From: Lycocorax pyrrhopterus obiensis
Taxonomy: Eukaryota; Chordata; Aves; Passeriformes; Paradisaeidae
Reading direction: 5' to 3'
DNA: 64,000 bases
Assembly (NCBI GenBank): GCA_014706295.1
Contig: JACSVZ010000004.1
Span: forward strand, 9,520,465-9,584,464
The position numbers and the translations under genes are program-made. Of the stretch, positions 36,614 through 49,247 are shown piece by piece; position 1 is the first letter of the stretch; each line of letters opens with the position of its first letter. Under the pieces are notes generated by a model. It did no database searches. It was not told the DNA's origin and saw nothing but the letters and a program-made list of their open reading frames with translations.

Positions 36614-36701
36614 TGTGAAGAACTCGTGACCTGGGGTCCATCTTGGGGCCCATCTTGGCAGTAGCCTCTGGTTCCCCAGGGGTACCTTTGAAGGCCTTTC
36701 A

Positions 36702-36707
36702 AATAAA
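36702..36707 (+). terminator. LTR polyadenylation signal AATAAA
   Basis: AATAAA stands about 95 bp after the TATA box and some 60 bp before the LTR end, the normal place in a retroviral R region. It is conserved in the other two copies on their sense strand. Confidence 0.6.
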
Positions 36708-36770
36708 TACCGACCTTTATTCCCTTATTCCTGTCTAGTCTCTGTTTTTAGGTGGCCTCTCAAGGCATCA

Positions 36771-38051
36771 GGGACAGCTATGAATCTTATTAAGCTTATT
36801 GCTGTAATCATTTCTGGTGGGGCCCACAGGCTAAATATAAGTTGCCTAAATATATGTTGTGTAATTACACATTGTGTTAAGAAAGACAGAAAGGAATAAG
36901 ACTTGTTTTCTCCCCTCCCCATTTTAAATGTTTAAACATGAAGTGTTGTGATGCCTTTTTGGATTTCCTAGGAAGTTGCTGAGTATCTTTTTTTCCCCTC
37001 TTTGCTTAGAGAGCTCCCTTATGTCCTAGGGCAGGTTTAGGAGTCTAGATGTCTTTTTATTAATAAAGAGGCTTCCCCCTCTTAGGCTTCCTGGGAATTG
37101 CAAGGCATTTTCTCATGAATTTTTGTGTCATGGCATTTGACAAGATTAAAAAAAAAAAAAAATATATATATATATAAAAACAGCCTTGTGTTCCTTGGCT
37201 TCACCCACCATGGCTGGTTGCCATATTTGTTTGTTGGCCTGAAGAGCTGCTTGAAGGACACGACACGATCATAGAAATCCCCCTTCTGTCACGCTTCCTC
37301 TGGGAAGAAGTTCTTTCGAAGCTAAACCCCTCAGAATAATTCAAAATAGAGGAATTCTTTCAGAGTCACCCTTTTAAATGGAACTCATTGTCTTTTCTTG
37401 GGAAGGAAAAGTGACAGTCCTCTAATATCTCCATTTTCATTGCAAATGCACGTGATACAAATCTTTTGTATAGCTGGACTAACCCTGTTACTTTTTTATA
37501 CTCTTCTTCCTCTAATTGCCAGGAAACATTTTACAGCTCTGTAAGAGTCAGGCACTAGGGTTTTCCCAAACAGCTTTGTGCCAAGATATTTAGACCCTAA
37601 TTCCCCTCACGTTACGCAACCGTTAATTGGGAAAGATCAGCAGCCGACAGCTCGCTATGGGAGATTCAATCCCCACTTCTTGTAGCAGCATGTATAATCT
37701 TTGGGAGATGGTTCATGGACTCTCTGCTCACAATACTTGGCAGTTCCCAAGCAGTTGCTGGGCTGGGAAGAAGTATCGCTGATTGTCAACCTCAAGGGTT
37801 TAAGCAAATATGCCTGAAACGTCTATTTGTGGAAAGAAAAACTCTCGGCATTCTTACAGCACCAAGTCCTGGGAATGAGCACGGATTTCAGAGATCTATA
37901 CCAGCATGACCCTGTGCATCACAGGATGTTTCTGCAGTTTGTGTTAGGCAGAAATGTCGAATCTGTGACTTTTGTGTACTGCTGTTACCAAAAGATCCTT
38001 GTCTGGGGAGCCGTGGCTGTACGGTTGAAAGAATCAAGGGGATAATCTGAA
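36771..38051. other. Unique non-coding DNA with an A/TA simple repeat
   Basis: No gene was recognised. An A15 run passing into a short TA repeat lies at 37148-37180. Confidence 0.5.
37148..37180 (+). repeat. A15 run followed by short TA repeat
   Basis: Fifteen A residues run into alternating TA and then A5. This is a simple repeat with no recognisable retroposon body in front of it. Confidence 0.85.
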
Positions 38052-38406
38052 AGAAACAGACAGCTGAGAGGGGATCTCATCAATTCCTGTCAGTGTCTGA
38101 AGGGAGGTGTCAGAGGGTGGATCCAGGCTCTGCTCCATGGTGCCAGGCAATAGGACAGGAGGCAATGGGCAGAAACTGAGGCACAGGGAGTTCCACCTGA
38201 ATGTGAGGAAGAGCTGCTTTACTGTGTAGAGACCGAGCACAGGAACAGGTCACCCAGAGAGGGTGTGGAGTCTCCTTCACCAGAGATATTCCTGAACCAG
38301 CTGGACACAATCCTGTGCCATGTGCTCTGGCATTATCTGGCTTAAGCAGGGAGGTGGGACCAGATGGCCCACCCTATGATTCCTTCCAAACTGACCCATT
38401 TTGTGA
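38052..38406 (+). mobile_element. CR1 LINE, 3' end, different subfamily
   Basis: In order: CAGCTGAGAGGGGATCTCAT, GTGTCTGAAGGGAGGTGTC, GGATCCAGGCTCTGCTCC, GGAGGCAATGGGCAGAAACT, GGGAGTTCCACCTGAATGTG, CAGGTCACCCAGAGAGGGTG, TGGAGTCTCC, AGCTGGACACAATCCTG, GGGACCAGATGGCCCACC and TTCCTTCCAAACTGACCC, ending TTTTGTGAA. The wording (TTCCACCTGAA, GGACCAGATG) marks a CR1 subfamily different from the copies at 22816 and 25165. Confidence 0.92.
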
Positions 38407-41400
38407 AAGAAAAGTCCTCATTGGTAAGCTGCAGGAATAACGGGTTATGCTGGTACTGCAGATGTAGAGGAAAAGGAAACAGAACAAGTCCAACAAAGCC
38501 AGTTTTCCCAGTGAATGAGGTTTGATAGGTGACTGTTTTATCTAGACCAATGTAAAAATGAATCTTGGTTATTCTGCAACCAAGTGAACCTACAGTGTCC
38601 TCCAAGGTCAGGTCTGGGCTCTAAGTGTCTATCTATGACTTAGAGTAATCTTCAGCTTTGTAGGGGGCCTCGACCAGTAGATTACTGGAATAATAGAGAA
38701 CGTGAAAAATGATAAATCTTCCGTAAAATGTGCATGTTTTTTGGGATAAATTCTCTCCCAGTTTTGCTTCACCTCTTCAGGTTTTCATGTCCATCAGCAT
38801 CCGTTCCCACATCCCCTCCTGTGACTGTCTGACATGTTCAGAGCCTTTGCAGTATTACCACAGTAGCTGGCACAGAGTATTGTGAATCCTACCCTCACCA
38901 ACTCCTGCACAGCCCTAATGCCCCTGTTCTCACTAGAGGGATCATCTCTATGATTCCATCCATCGGAGAGTGGAATCAGGCTCCTTAATGTGAATGCAAT
39001 TGTAAATATGTTTATTTTACTTTCCTTTTATGTACCAGTGATGTAAAATATAAATGGGAATCAGGTCTGTGGTAACCACCTGAAAGTTAGAAAAAAGTTA
39101 TTTTTCCAAATTATGGTCTTATGTGTCTGTATTGCTGCAAAAGGAAGTCTTTGAGAGCTGGTTAACTTCTATTTAATTGCTTGCCTCTAAGGTTCAAATA
39201 ACTAAGTGGAATTGAATAAAAAAAAAAGGAGGAAAATTAATAATTAAAAAAAAATCTTTCCGTGTCTTGCTAACTGAAAAGAAAAAAACCAAAACCAGAA
39301 GGAGTGGTGGCCCGAGGGATCCGGCTTCAAAACCAGTTTCTGATGTGACACAACCTTTCCTAAGCACATTTAGCTCTGTTGCTGCTAATAGCATCAAAAT
39401 TGTTAAAATGGATTTAAGGGCATAAACTGTTGTTGCTACAGAAATAACAGCAAGCAAGTAATTAAAATGCACAACTTTCTTAGGGGAATGGAAAGCATTG
39501 CAAGATACACATGTAAGTCATTCTTCCTAAGTGCAATAGTCCGTGTTTAAAACAGATTTTGGACTTAAAATTCGTCAATCTTCTGTAATAAAATGAGAGT
39601 GGGCTTTGGTATGGAGAGCCTAAGCTATTCCTTAGGCTTCACTGACAGAAACCAAATGAAAGCCAGGCAAAAACTCCTTGCTAAAAGTGAGTCCATCTGG
39701 GGCTGGGAGGTAACGAGAGTAGGCTACATCGTGGAGAAAAGCTGAAGGCCAGCCAGGACATCAGCAGGTAGATCATGTTTCCCACAGCAAATTTTTGAGT
39801 CATCAAAACCCTTTCCTCTCCTAGGGAGATGATTGGACAACAGTATCACCACTTGCTGTTCTTTGGAATTATGACCACAAGCTCTGGGGACTGACGTGTA
39901 TCTGATACAGAGGAGGGAAGTCTGTGCATATCAGCATCAGCCTGCTTCCACCTCATTATTCCCTCAGAATGGTTGTTCCCATCCAAGCAATTATTTGAGA
40001 TCTTTTGACTGAAATGTGGGCACACAGGTCGTTCCCCCCAAGCTTACATTACATTTCCAGGACACTCTTTATAACCATGGTCTGGAATTTGTTATCGGTA
40101 AGTGCAGGATAAAATTGCACAAAATTAATTTTTTTTAACGTTGACCTTGATCTTTTTTCTCTCTTGTTACCCTTGATTGCCTGTTGGTTGTCTTCCATTA
40201 TTCTTGTTGAAATGACAGAAGAAGAGGGAACAGCTTTTAACATTAATATGTGAAGTAAGGGTCAGGTTGCAGAGGATGAGGAGGTGGGAGGGAGGCAATA
40301 GTGTTGGAAAGCAGCAAAAAACCCCATTATTTTGGTACAGTGCATAATCAATTTGTGGCTCTCATTCCCCTCATACTTACGAGGCCTGAAATTTGGTGGG
40401 ATTCCATTTCTAAGGCTAATGAGATTGTTCACAATTTAAAGATCAGGAATGAAAGAAAATCATGTTTATGAAGTCAGGGTAGAAGCCAAATGGTTTTTGG
40501 GGCAGCATAAGGAGGAATGTGGCTCCCTCTCAAAATTTTTTAAATGTTTGTCTCCTCTGGAATATCTTGCATCTTCCTCTGAAGGGCTTGTGTTGGTCAT
40601 GGTGTGATCATGCCAGATACATCACTGGTCCAGTCTGGGTTCCTGTAATTGTCTATTTATTTAGGGCTTGCTTTCAGTTGCAGTGATTTGGAACAGAGCT
40701 GGTATTTTGGTTTCAGAATTAAAGATTCTGAATAAATTAATTTGATCTGTCTGCTTGACTTAATCTGTTGGACTGCCCATAACTAGGCAGTCTGGAAAGC
40801 AGAGAAATGGCAATACCCACACTGTTCCTGCCGTTCTGGAGAGGGAGCCCCTTTTCCATCGGTAACTTCACACCAAAGAGGCCAATTTATCATGGAAAGG
40901 AGAGGATTCTGGTTCTCTCTTGCACACAGAGTTCATTTTACTACATGCACAGCCTACATCCTTCCAGGAAACAATTGTGGAACCTGGAATTGTCCTAAGC
41001 AAACCCAGAGACCTGGTCAAATTGAACTCTAATACTGAATTTTTCCACTGTAACTCAATTCCACTCTGACTTGCCAAAAATTTCAATCATTGGTTTCTTG
41101 TTTTCATGCATTTATTCTGCAGTGCTCTTGACTGTAGTAAAGAGTAATTTAAAAATATATGAATATGAAAGAGCAGAGGATTATAAACCAGGGTAGTATT
41201 TGTTCAAAAATTGCATAATATGTCGAGGGATTTGAAGCCATTTTACAGCCATTAGTGAACTCTGCCTGACAATGAATTGATAGGGTGGGAAATCATTATT
41301 TTAAAGACCTACTACAGTGGTTAGTTGCTGGGTGAAAATAAATACCCCTTTACTTCTTGGTAAAGGCAGATGAATAAACTAAATCTGTTACACGTACAGC

Positions 41401-41897
41401 GTATTTTAAAATCTCTCTGCATGGTAGCCAGTGAGAGGTCAAAATCGGGTTTCCTATCTGCTAGTGCTTGGTCAAAGAAGTGTACAGGGTGTTAATTTAG
41501 CTCAAAGATGTCTGGGTAAATCTGTAGGAAGGAAGTTTGTAGACAGGAAGGAGGGGTGTGGATGGGAAAGGCTTGCCCTGTGCTGGGCTGCATTGAATGC
41601 AGTCTCAAATCACAGCACATGGATAAGAAGGAATTTAGAAATTAATGCGCAATCTTAAGAATTAAATTCTCTATCAAGCGACCTTAGAGTCTGGCAGCTG
41701 TTCTGGAGCTGATAAGGAGGGGACCGGCTGAAACGTTCCCATGGAAGGCTCTCGTCCCTGGCTGGCATTACACGAGCTACAGAGCATGAATCAGAATCTA
41801 ATTCTGTCAGCCAGTGATAGGGCCTGCGAGGCACTGGCCTGTGCCTCAGCTGAACAATGTGCTCCCTTGAGTTATGGGAATCGTAGAGTCCCTTTTG

Positions 41898-41938
41898 CTT
41901 TTTTCTTTTTTTTTTTTTCTCCCCCCCCCCCCCCCCCC
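41898..41938 (+). repeat. Pure pyrimidine tract, T13 then C18
   Basis: T-rich sequence with T13 at 41906-41918 passes through CT into C18 at 41921-41938. The minus strand is a 41-nt purine tract ending in G18. Tracts like this are polymorphic and error-prone in assembly. Confidence 0.9.
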
Positions 41939-42299
41939 AGCCTGTTTTTCCCACACTGCCTCCTGTCCTTTTCATTCCAGAGCATGCAGTGCATGAATAC
42001 ATGTGTGCATTAGCTCATGTGCATGGTGTATCAAAGTGCATTTGGGAATGACTTAGCACAGCACTGTTATCGTACCCAGTGGAAGCAGCCCAGTGCCACA
42101 GGGCGTATTGCCTGTGGCTTTGACAGCCAGGCTCCAAGGATAACAGAATCATGTGTCTTGGTTTATGGGTGGGCAAGTCTTAAAAAGCTCAGCTTGCACA
42201 GACAGTGAGTTGGAAGCAAATCTCTTCCCTCCTCCCCCTTTTCCTTATTTTTCCAATGGACCCAGGTTCGATGTCATCGGGCCAGCCAGGCTTTTATCG

Positions 42300-42530
42300 C
42301 GTGTGACAAAGTAAACATCAGTGCGGTGACAGCGACTAAAAATGCTGTGGGAGAAATAATTATTTACTTTAACCTCACAGAAACTAAACTGTATGAAACT
42401 GAAAATGTTCAATTTACTCTGCCTGAAGCCAAATGCCAGAGACACATTAAAACATCTGTTTGCATTTATAACCTGATTGAATTTGCCAATGATAAAATGG
42501 ATTTTAATATGATAATTTGAGTGCCCAGAG
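42300..42530. promoter_or_regulatory. Candidate conserved non-coding element (weak)
   Basis: A non-repetitive AT-rich block includes GAAATAATTATTTAC and other TAATTA-like and GATAAAA sites. It is open on the plus strand for 64 codons (42326-42520) without protein resemblance. The texture is like vertebrate developmental enhancers; conservation is untested. Confidence 0.18.
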
Positions 42531-42584
42531 AAGTGGTATTAAATAGTTTGCTATTTTTGCCCTGGGTCACTAATCATTTGAGTC

Positions 42585-42640
42585 CTAATCCAAAGCTCCC
42601 TGAAGTCAAAGGGTATTTTCTTGCTGTCAGGCTTTGGGTG
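42585..42640. repeat. Relic of fold-back amniote repeat (CCAAAG...CTTTGG type)
   Basis: TAATCCAAAGCTCCCTGAAG and TCAAAGGG are followed by GTCAGGCTTTGGGTGAGG. The outer CCAAAGC and GCTTTGG form inverted arms. The pattern follows an old reptile and bird repeat with CCAAAGCCCATTGAAGTCAA on one side and its mirror on the other. Confidence 0.45.
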
Positions 42641-45600
42641 AGGTACATTTCTTCCTGGGGGCCATATAAATGTGCTTGAACACATCATTGGTAGCACAGC
42701 AGTTCTGCTGGGGAAGGATTTGTGCTGAACAGAATTTCTGGTGAGGTTTCAACACTTCTGACTTCATCTGTTTTAAAGGAATCAAAATACACAAAGCAGA
42801 AGCCACGGCATGTTATCTTACTTTACATAAAAACTCTGGATTGGGGAAAAGGTAACTGAAACATCATTTTACTTTACTTCAAAGTTGGATGAAGGTCAGT
42901 AATCAACTCATAATCAATTATCTAATCCTCTTTCCATAAGAAACCAGGCTGAAAATCCCATCAAAAAACCTTTTCTCCAAATATGCTTGCTTCAACCTGC
43001 TGTTCTCATCTGGATCAAAGAAGATGAATGAATTTTACCACATCTTGGGCCTAGTTCTGAAGGTATTTTGGATTAGCAGTGAATCATCAAAAGATAATGG
43101 AAATAGAGGCTTAATGTTAGGTTCTTCAGACAGGTTTTGGGTTAGCAGAGTCTTGTACAAGTGCTGTTTTGTAAGGGTAACCTCATCCCCAAATGCTGCA
43201 CCAAAGAAACCCTCGCCTCTCCTCACCAGCCGTCCCCGCCAGAACCATCTGTAAATTGAGTTTCCCACATGCTGATAGGGATGGCTGAGTGTGAGAATGT
43301 GTGATGCTGCAAACTCGGTGAAGGCCTTGCAGAGCAGAGTGCCACAGGTATTTTGGTGGTTTTCCTTGGCAGCAGTGTGTATTCTTAGAATGTGGGATTA
43401 ATGAAAGCCACCAGCTCAGGGCAATGGGCTGTATCTGTCCTTCAAAGGTGATGTTATTCAAAGATTCATGGGTTTGAATGGCACAGGGGAGATTTGGGAC
43501 TATTCTCATCTCAAGTCTGAGCACAATGAAGAGATCCAATTTCTGATGATTTAGGATGGGGCTGTAACTTCAGCTTGAGCTAAAATGTCAGCGTCAGAAA
43601 TGCATCAAACTTTCTGGTCAAGAAGTGACTGGAGAATCTCTAGGCAGGTTATTGCTTTCTAGTAAAACACTGTGTGTTGATTTTGCCTCTCTTTCATCTA
43701 TTGTTTAGGACCGGGTTAAGTTTTATAGTAGATGCTGCTAGGTAATGGTGTTGATGAAACTTTTTGATTAATGTATATTGCTAAAGTTCTTCCACTCTTT
43801 AGATCATTCATCAACAGAATTAATATGAATGTGAATTTCATGCGTGAGTATTTGCCAAATAGTTCAGAGGATTTATTTTCAATGAATGAATTATTTGCAA
43901 CCTACACATTTTGATTTTGATGTATGATTTTAATAGGCTAAAGTCTTCTATTTTATTAATACTTTCTAAATAATTATTCTGTGCAATAAAATGAGATAGA
44001 AAAATGAATGATAGTTACTCTGAAAAGAAAAATGAGTATTGATCTGAGTAAGCAGTTTAGGAGGACTCATTATTTGTGAGGCACATAAACACAAATAAAA
44101 GAATGCCTTTGAAACAAGATAATGTAAACCCAAAGGAAATCAAGGCAAATCAGGTAACTGAATCAGTTCTCCAATAAAGATATATAATGATGAATAACAT
44201 GCCATTAAGGAATCTGGTCAATTCAGTGTCCTTGCTAATCAATATGTTTGTGTACTCGTGAGTTACCTTTCCTAACCAGTGTCTGTGGCCACTTTGAACA
44301 CATGAGCTGGAATCACATGTCACTGCAGCCCAGCCTCCAGGCCCTTCACATGGACAAGCTTTTCTCCTGGCTGGAGCCTGCCAGCGAGGCCTTGAGTCCT
44401 GCTTTAGCAGAACTGGTGCCAAGCACTCTTTTGGTATGAGTGTGAACGGACCTTTACAGGACCCAAGCTAGGGAAACCCCATACAAGCTCTGCAGCAAAA
44501 CCCATGGAAATCAGATTTTGGTCAGACTAAGACTTTAAAAGGAAACAATCTGGACATAAATAGTTTTCATTTTTTCCCCTTCCCCCTTTCTAACATGAGG
44601 CATCCCTGCATAGTTGGAGGGAAATATCTCAGTAAGCAATTACAGGATTTTCTCCAGCACACAGGGATCTCGCAGTGTGATGTTTTTCATCTGGCATGTC
44701 TTTGTTACTCTCATTGTGGGCCGTTGTACTGAATAGAAGGCAGACATTACTCAGAATGAGAGCGGAGACTGTCTGTTTCTGAGTACTGAGGCTTTATTTG
44801 AAATGCATGCTTTGCCAGTGAGGCCTGCGTGTGCCTCTCTTTTATACTGCAGCTCCAGCCCCTCAGATGTGTGTTACAGGGCTGGAATAGTGCACAGATC
44901 CTTTGCCTTCCAACAGGCACTAACACTACACTTTTTACTAAGTACGCCACGAACAAGTGAAAGAGGGAAATGCTCACCACTGAATCCACTTACCTGCTGC
45001 TCCCACAGTGCATGGAATTGAGGTTTCTGCCAAACATTTGGCAGAACAAGAGGTACGCTTTCTGTTTTTGACCTGAAGTGGTTCTTGTTCCAATAGAAAA
45101 TACATAAATGAAAAAGGTGTAACTAAATAAACCTTGAAACACTTTCCCAGTACTTACACACGTGTCAGTCTGCATGGACTCTCGCCTTAGCTGCACAGTT
45201 GGGTTAGCATGGGCCATGCTCACATTGAGGATTCTGAGTGGTAAATTGTGCACTGTGCAACAGAAATATCCAAAACCAGATAATCCAAAATATCTTGCTC
45301 AGTCTTGTCACCTCTTGTCACCGGGGTGCATTCATACTTGGTGCTCTTCTTTCCATCTCTGGGCACGATAATGTGCCATTCATAAAAATTACTGGCTTCA
45401 TAAAATAGAACCAGGATGTGTTACAGGGAGAAATTGGACTTTGGTGCCATTGTTTGCTGGAACGGCCTGGCAATATAAAACAGCCTCAAAGGGGAAAGAA
45501 CTTGCCGTGATGGCCAAAGTCAGGAAATATATGGATGAAAGTATTATCAGTCCCACCTCCCTGCCTCTGTTTTTTTTCCATTAAAATTCTTATTTAAGGC

Positions 45601-46267
45601 AATTTTAAAATAAACCCCAGTACAAAGTATAGATACCCCTGGAACTTGTTTAAATCAAATTTGTGCCCGCTGAGCTTTGCTCTTATTTCTTACGAAAGAG
45701 TTCCTCTGCATCCGATATTTATTTGCAGCTAGAATACGTGCAGCTCGTCAGAGGGTGTGTGTAGCATAGCAAAAGAAAAAATACATTAAAAATTGGCAGT
45801 TGTCAGAGTCAGCATCAGGCCAAATGCACAAAGCTGAAGCTCTGTCAGTGACCCAAGAGCGGGTGCAGCACACGGAGGGGATGTGTGTCCCCAGCTGCCT
45901 CACACTTGTGCTTCAGAGCTGATCTAAGGGCACTGATGTGAGCAGCAGCAATTCCTGTGGCAACAGTGGCAGTCACATTGGGGTCTGCGTTCAGTGCTTT
46001 GACTCTTCCTTAGGAGCAGCGGTCAGTGGAGTGTGAATCATGCTCTTGAAATATGTATTTTTTTTTCTTATGTGCCTTGTTGACACCACAGGTTTGTTTT
46101 ACTCAGGTCAGTGAATGGTGTCATATTTTTAGTGAATCAGTTTAGGATAAACCTGAAGTCTTGGATCAACTGAAGTGTTTTAGAAGGCTGCTGTCATTCA
46201 GACATGTCTGAGCTGTCTATGTTCTTTTCAGAATACCTGAACCTGATCCACCATTTGGCCTGAGCTA

Positions 46268-46385
46268 TTTCTCAGATAAGTCACTTCATCTGTGTGACTC
46301 ATTTCGCTTGTGTGGACGTGTTGAACACAACCTTTTTTCATAAAATGCTCTGAGACTTTACAAATGCTCTCCAGGAGAAAAGTGT
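46268..46385 (-). repeat. MIR/CORE-SINE-like relic, antisense
   Basis: The plus strand TTTCTCAGATAAGTCACTTC, ATCTGTGTGACTCATTT and later AAAATGCTCTGAGACTTTAC follow the reverse complement of the MIR core (GGACAAGTCACTTAACCTCT, CTGTGCCTCAGTTTCC) and of the GCTTTGAGA region. It is diverged, but block order is kept. Confidence 0.5.
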
Positions 46386-49247
46386 TACCTTAGGCAGCTT
46401 GAAAACCCGAAGCTGAATTCACTGTAGAGAGGACACATCTAATTCTTAGAGAGGCCAGTGAAGCAGGCAATGTCTAATAAAAATCCCAAATACAGGACTT
46501 GGATTTAGCTCAGGCTGCAGTGATTCATGGCTTAGGGTTCCTGGCTCAGTCCCTGGTGCTAGGCATGGTGAGAGACATCCTGCTGCTTAATAATCCTACA
46601 ACTGAGCTGAATTTCGCTTGGCAAAATACAAGGTTTCATGTGCCCACCTTACTACTAAGTAAACAGATAAAGTATAGGATAAAGGTTATTTAAAATGATA
46701 TTTGAGAATGTCAGAGTGCTGCAGATGAAATGCAATGCTAGTAGAGAGGCTTAGCCTGTATTTGTTAACTCTGAGATGGAAGGAGCTGTTTTTTTACACT
46801 GAACTGGAGAATTTGAAGGGCTAGCAGGAAGTGATGGCTACAGGATACAAAAGGGTGGGGGAAGCCATCAACTTTTACTGCTGCTCAGTAAAAATGATCA
46901 CATTACTCCCAAGTGGCAGAGCTGCATACGTAGAATAGGTTTTCATCTAGCAAGCAACCATGGAAGTGCTATACCTGGCTGTACATGTTACATGTTTTGT
47001 CCATGTCTTGCATCTGTGGCACCTCGGTGCCTTTACTCTTTCCTTTCTTTTTTCCCTTTCCCTTTATTATGCAGACATTATTACTGGATGAGTATGGTTA
47101 TCACTGCATGAATTCAATTTATTTTAAGGTTTCCTTGCTAGAGATATTGATGTGTTGATTGTTCTCATATTGCATATTCTTTTTGTTAGAGATGGGGCTG
47201 AATTCAGCTTATGAAGCTAAATATTTCTGAACTTTACATTTTTTATTTCTGTGATGTCGTTTTTAGAGTCACTGGTGTGTGTCTCCATCTGAAGAGCTTA
47301 AAAGGCCCCCAAATGACTTTTCCTGTGAAGCCAACTGCACTTGGACTCCACGTACCAGGTTTACAAAGGATTCCCTTTCCCTGTGCAGGCTGTGTAGTCC
47401 AGGCTGTGCTAAGCACCGTGCAGTTTAGCATCACAGAATCACACAAATTTAGCATTAACACAGCCTGGGAAACCCAGCAGACTAGTCCACCTCAGGGTTT
47501 TAGTATTTTTTCCTCCTGCTCAGCTGCTCTTTTGCCAGAAAGCCAGCTTTCTTCAGCCTTCCCTGTGACCCAGGTCCCTTCCCTGTTGAGAGAGCTTTGG
47601 AAAACCCAGTGTGTTATTCTCCAACACCGGGTTTCTTCTTTACTAATGGAACACATGAACTTGATTTTGGCTGTTGGAAAACTTTACTTAGTTTCATTTT
47701 GGTTTGGCTGAAACCTTCCCCTCCTCCAATTAATGAACATGAGACTTTTCCTGGGATGTTTCCCTCCCATCTCAGGAGGGGAGAGGTGTCTTGGGTCTGT
47801 TGTTAGTCACTGGTGTAGGAGAGGGGAAAGCTACGTACTGCAATTCTCTTTCCATTACAGACTCGAAGGGTGTGATTTGTTCCCTCTTTCTCCTCTGGAA
47901 ACTGAAGTGTTCATCTCTGCTTTTCATTGGGGAAAGTGTCTTATGGCGAATTTTTTAGAGCTGTTTCAGTGTTTCGTGTTCAAACTTGGATAGATTAGAG
48001 TTTTTGGGTTTCTTACCCATGCTTGACATCACTTTGGCAATGAGAACTGCTTGGGCCAGCCTGTGAGAGAGTCTGTAGAGAATTCATGCTGGAATGTTGT
48101 GCTCCTCTGCTCTCTACTTTGTGATTCTTCCCAGCAAGATGTGCATTAGGAAAAATGTATTCCAGTTTCTTTGTAACTAGCAGTTTTATTATGTCTTGTA
48201 AAAAAAAAAAAAAGGAAAAAGTAAAAGTAGAAAAAATCTTCTCTAATTGAGAATGCTGTAGTTCTTATACCTCAATTTCTTTAACCTAGCAAGTGCTATT
48301 GTAACCAAAGAATCTCAGTTTCAGGGAAAAGCTTTATATCTAGAGAGATAAAATACAGACGAGAAATAAGAAAATGTTAGACATGTATTCACTGAGGGAT
48401 TTTGAGGCTTGGGTTTTTGGGGCTTTCAAGGTCAGGAGCACTAGCACAGCTTAAAAGAACTAATTTCAGTAAGGTCCGTGAAGCATAGATTTGATACTCC
48501 TTACATCTCCAACAGTTTTCTAACCTTATATCCCCAATCAGCAACCATTTTCAGGGATTTATGGGTAAAATAGTTTTGAAGTCAAGCCAGGAAGTTACAG
48601 ACTTTGACTGTTTTGGGCAAGAGAAGGGAGAAATTTTAGTGGCCGGTGGTCCATAGATAAAGCATTTTGCCAATAATCTCCTTTTATTGGTTTGAATACA
48701 GATCTGAACTTCAGTCCCACATGAGCTGTGGTCTCTAACACAGTTTTCAGCTCAGAATTAACCTCTCAAACTTGAGGGCAAACTTTGCACTCACGAACAT
48801 TGCAAAGGTGAACATGTTTTGCAAATTGCAACTATTATTTTTACAGCCATATCACCTTGGGTAGTACTTAAAAAGTCTAAAAGTTTAAAAGTGATGCATC
48901 ACAGGATGTTGTTGTGGAGGTTTCAGAGAACAGCAACCTCGTGCAAGAATACTAATAAAGTAATTCTGTGTCTTTTTAATCCTTTTTCATGATTTAATAT
49001 GACTTTGGGAATACTTGGGTAGAATAAATTGTATTCATTTGGTGAGTTGAAAGAATTTGTTCTCTTGGGGGAAAAATAGATTTTCTGGCACAGTTTTCAA
49101 GATGCTGATTGCTGATAGTGGTGTGCCAAGTCAGGTCCTAGCATAGTGATGATCGCTGCCTGTCTCAAGGGAATTTTTTCTCAGGCTAAACTTCCAAGGC
49201 AGTTAGCTACTTGGACTTCAGCAGGAATTTTTATCCCCTCTGAACTC

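Larger units (their letters stand above)
36346..36770 (+). mobile_element. Solo LTR, endogenous retrovirus (best preserved copy)
   Basis: It starts TGATGCCTTGG and ends CAAGGCATCA, flanked by GGGA at 36342-36345 and 36771-36774 (4-bp target duplication). It is plus-sense, with an octamer ATGCAAAT at 36588-36595, TATAAAAG at 36606-36613 and AATAAA at 36702-36707, so U3, R and U5 can all be placed. Relative to the 30029 copy it lacks about a dozen bases between short AAAAG-type repeats near 36510. No gag, pol or env sequence adjoins it. Confidence 0.95.
38407..46267. other. Mostly unique non-coding DNA
   Basis: No gene was recognised in nearly 8 kb. Separate entries cover a pyrimidine tract (41898-41938), a candidate regulatory block (42300-42530) and an old repeat relic (42585-42640). 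A near-perfect palindrome with 10-bp arms and a 2-nt centre lies at 45025-45046 (arm TTCTGCCAAA). All open frames are below 120 codons and unremarkable. Confidence 0.5.

Noticed and set aside
30029..36770. One provirus bounded by two LTRs
   Set aside because: The two LTRs are in opposite orientation, each has its own target duplication, and no retroviral gene sequence was seen between them.
38938..38965. CTCTATGATTCCATCC resembling a CR1 tip
   Set aside because: No CR1 sequence precedes it. Short matches of this kind are expected.
42260..42285. GGTTCGATGTC resembling a tRNA B box
   Set aside because: No A box at the right distance and no cloverleaf could be folded around it.
47428..47446. 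CATCACAGAATCACAC, similar to the reversed CR1 terminal repeat
   Set aside because: The sequence after it does not continue into CR1.
47211..47711. 166-codon plus-strand open frame
   Set aside because: No family resemblance, overlapping short frames on both strands, and a length within chance range.
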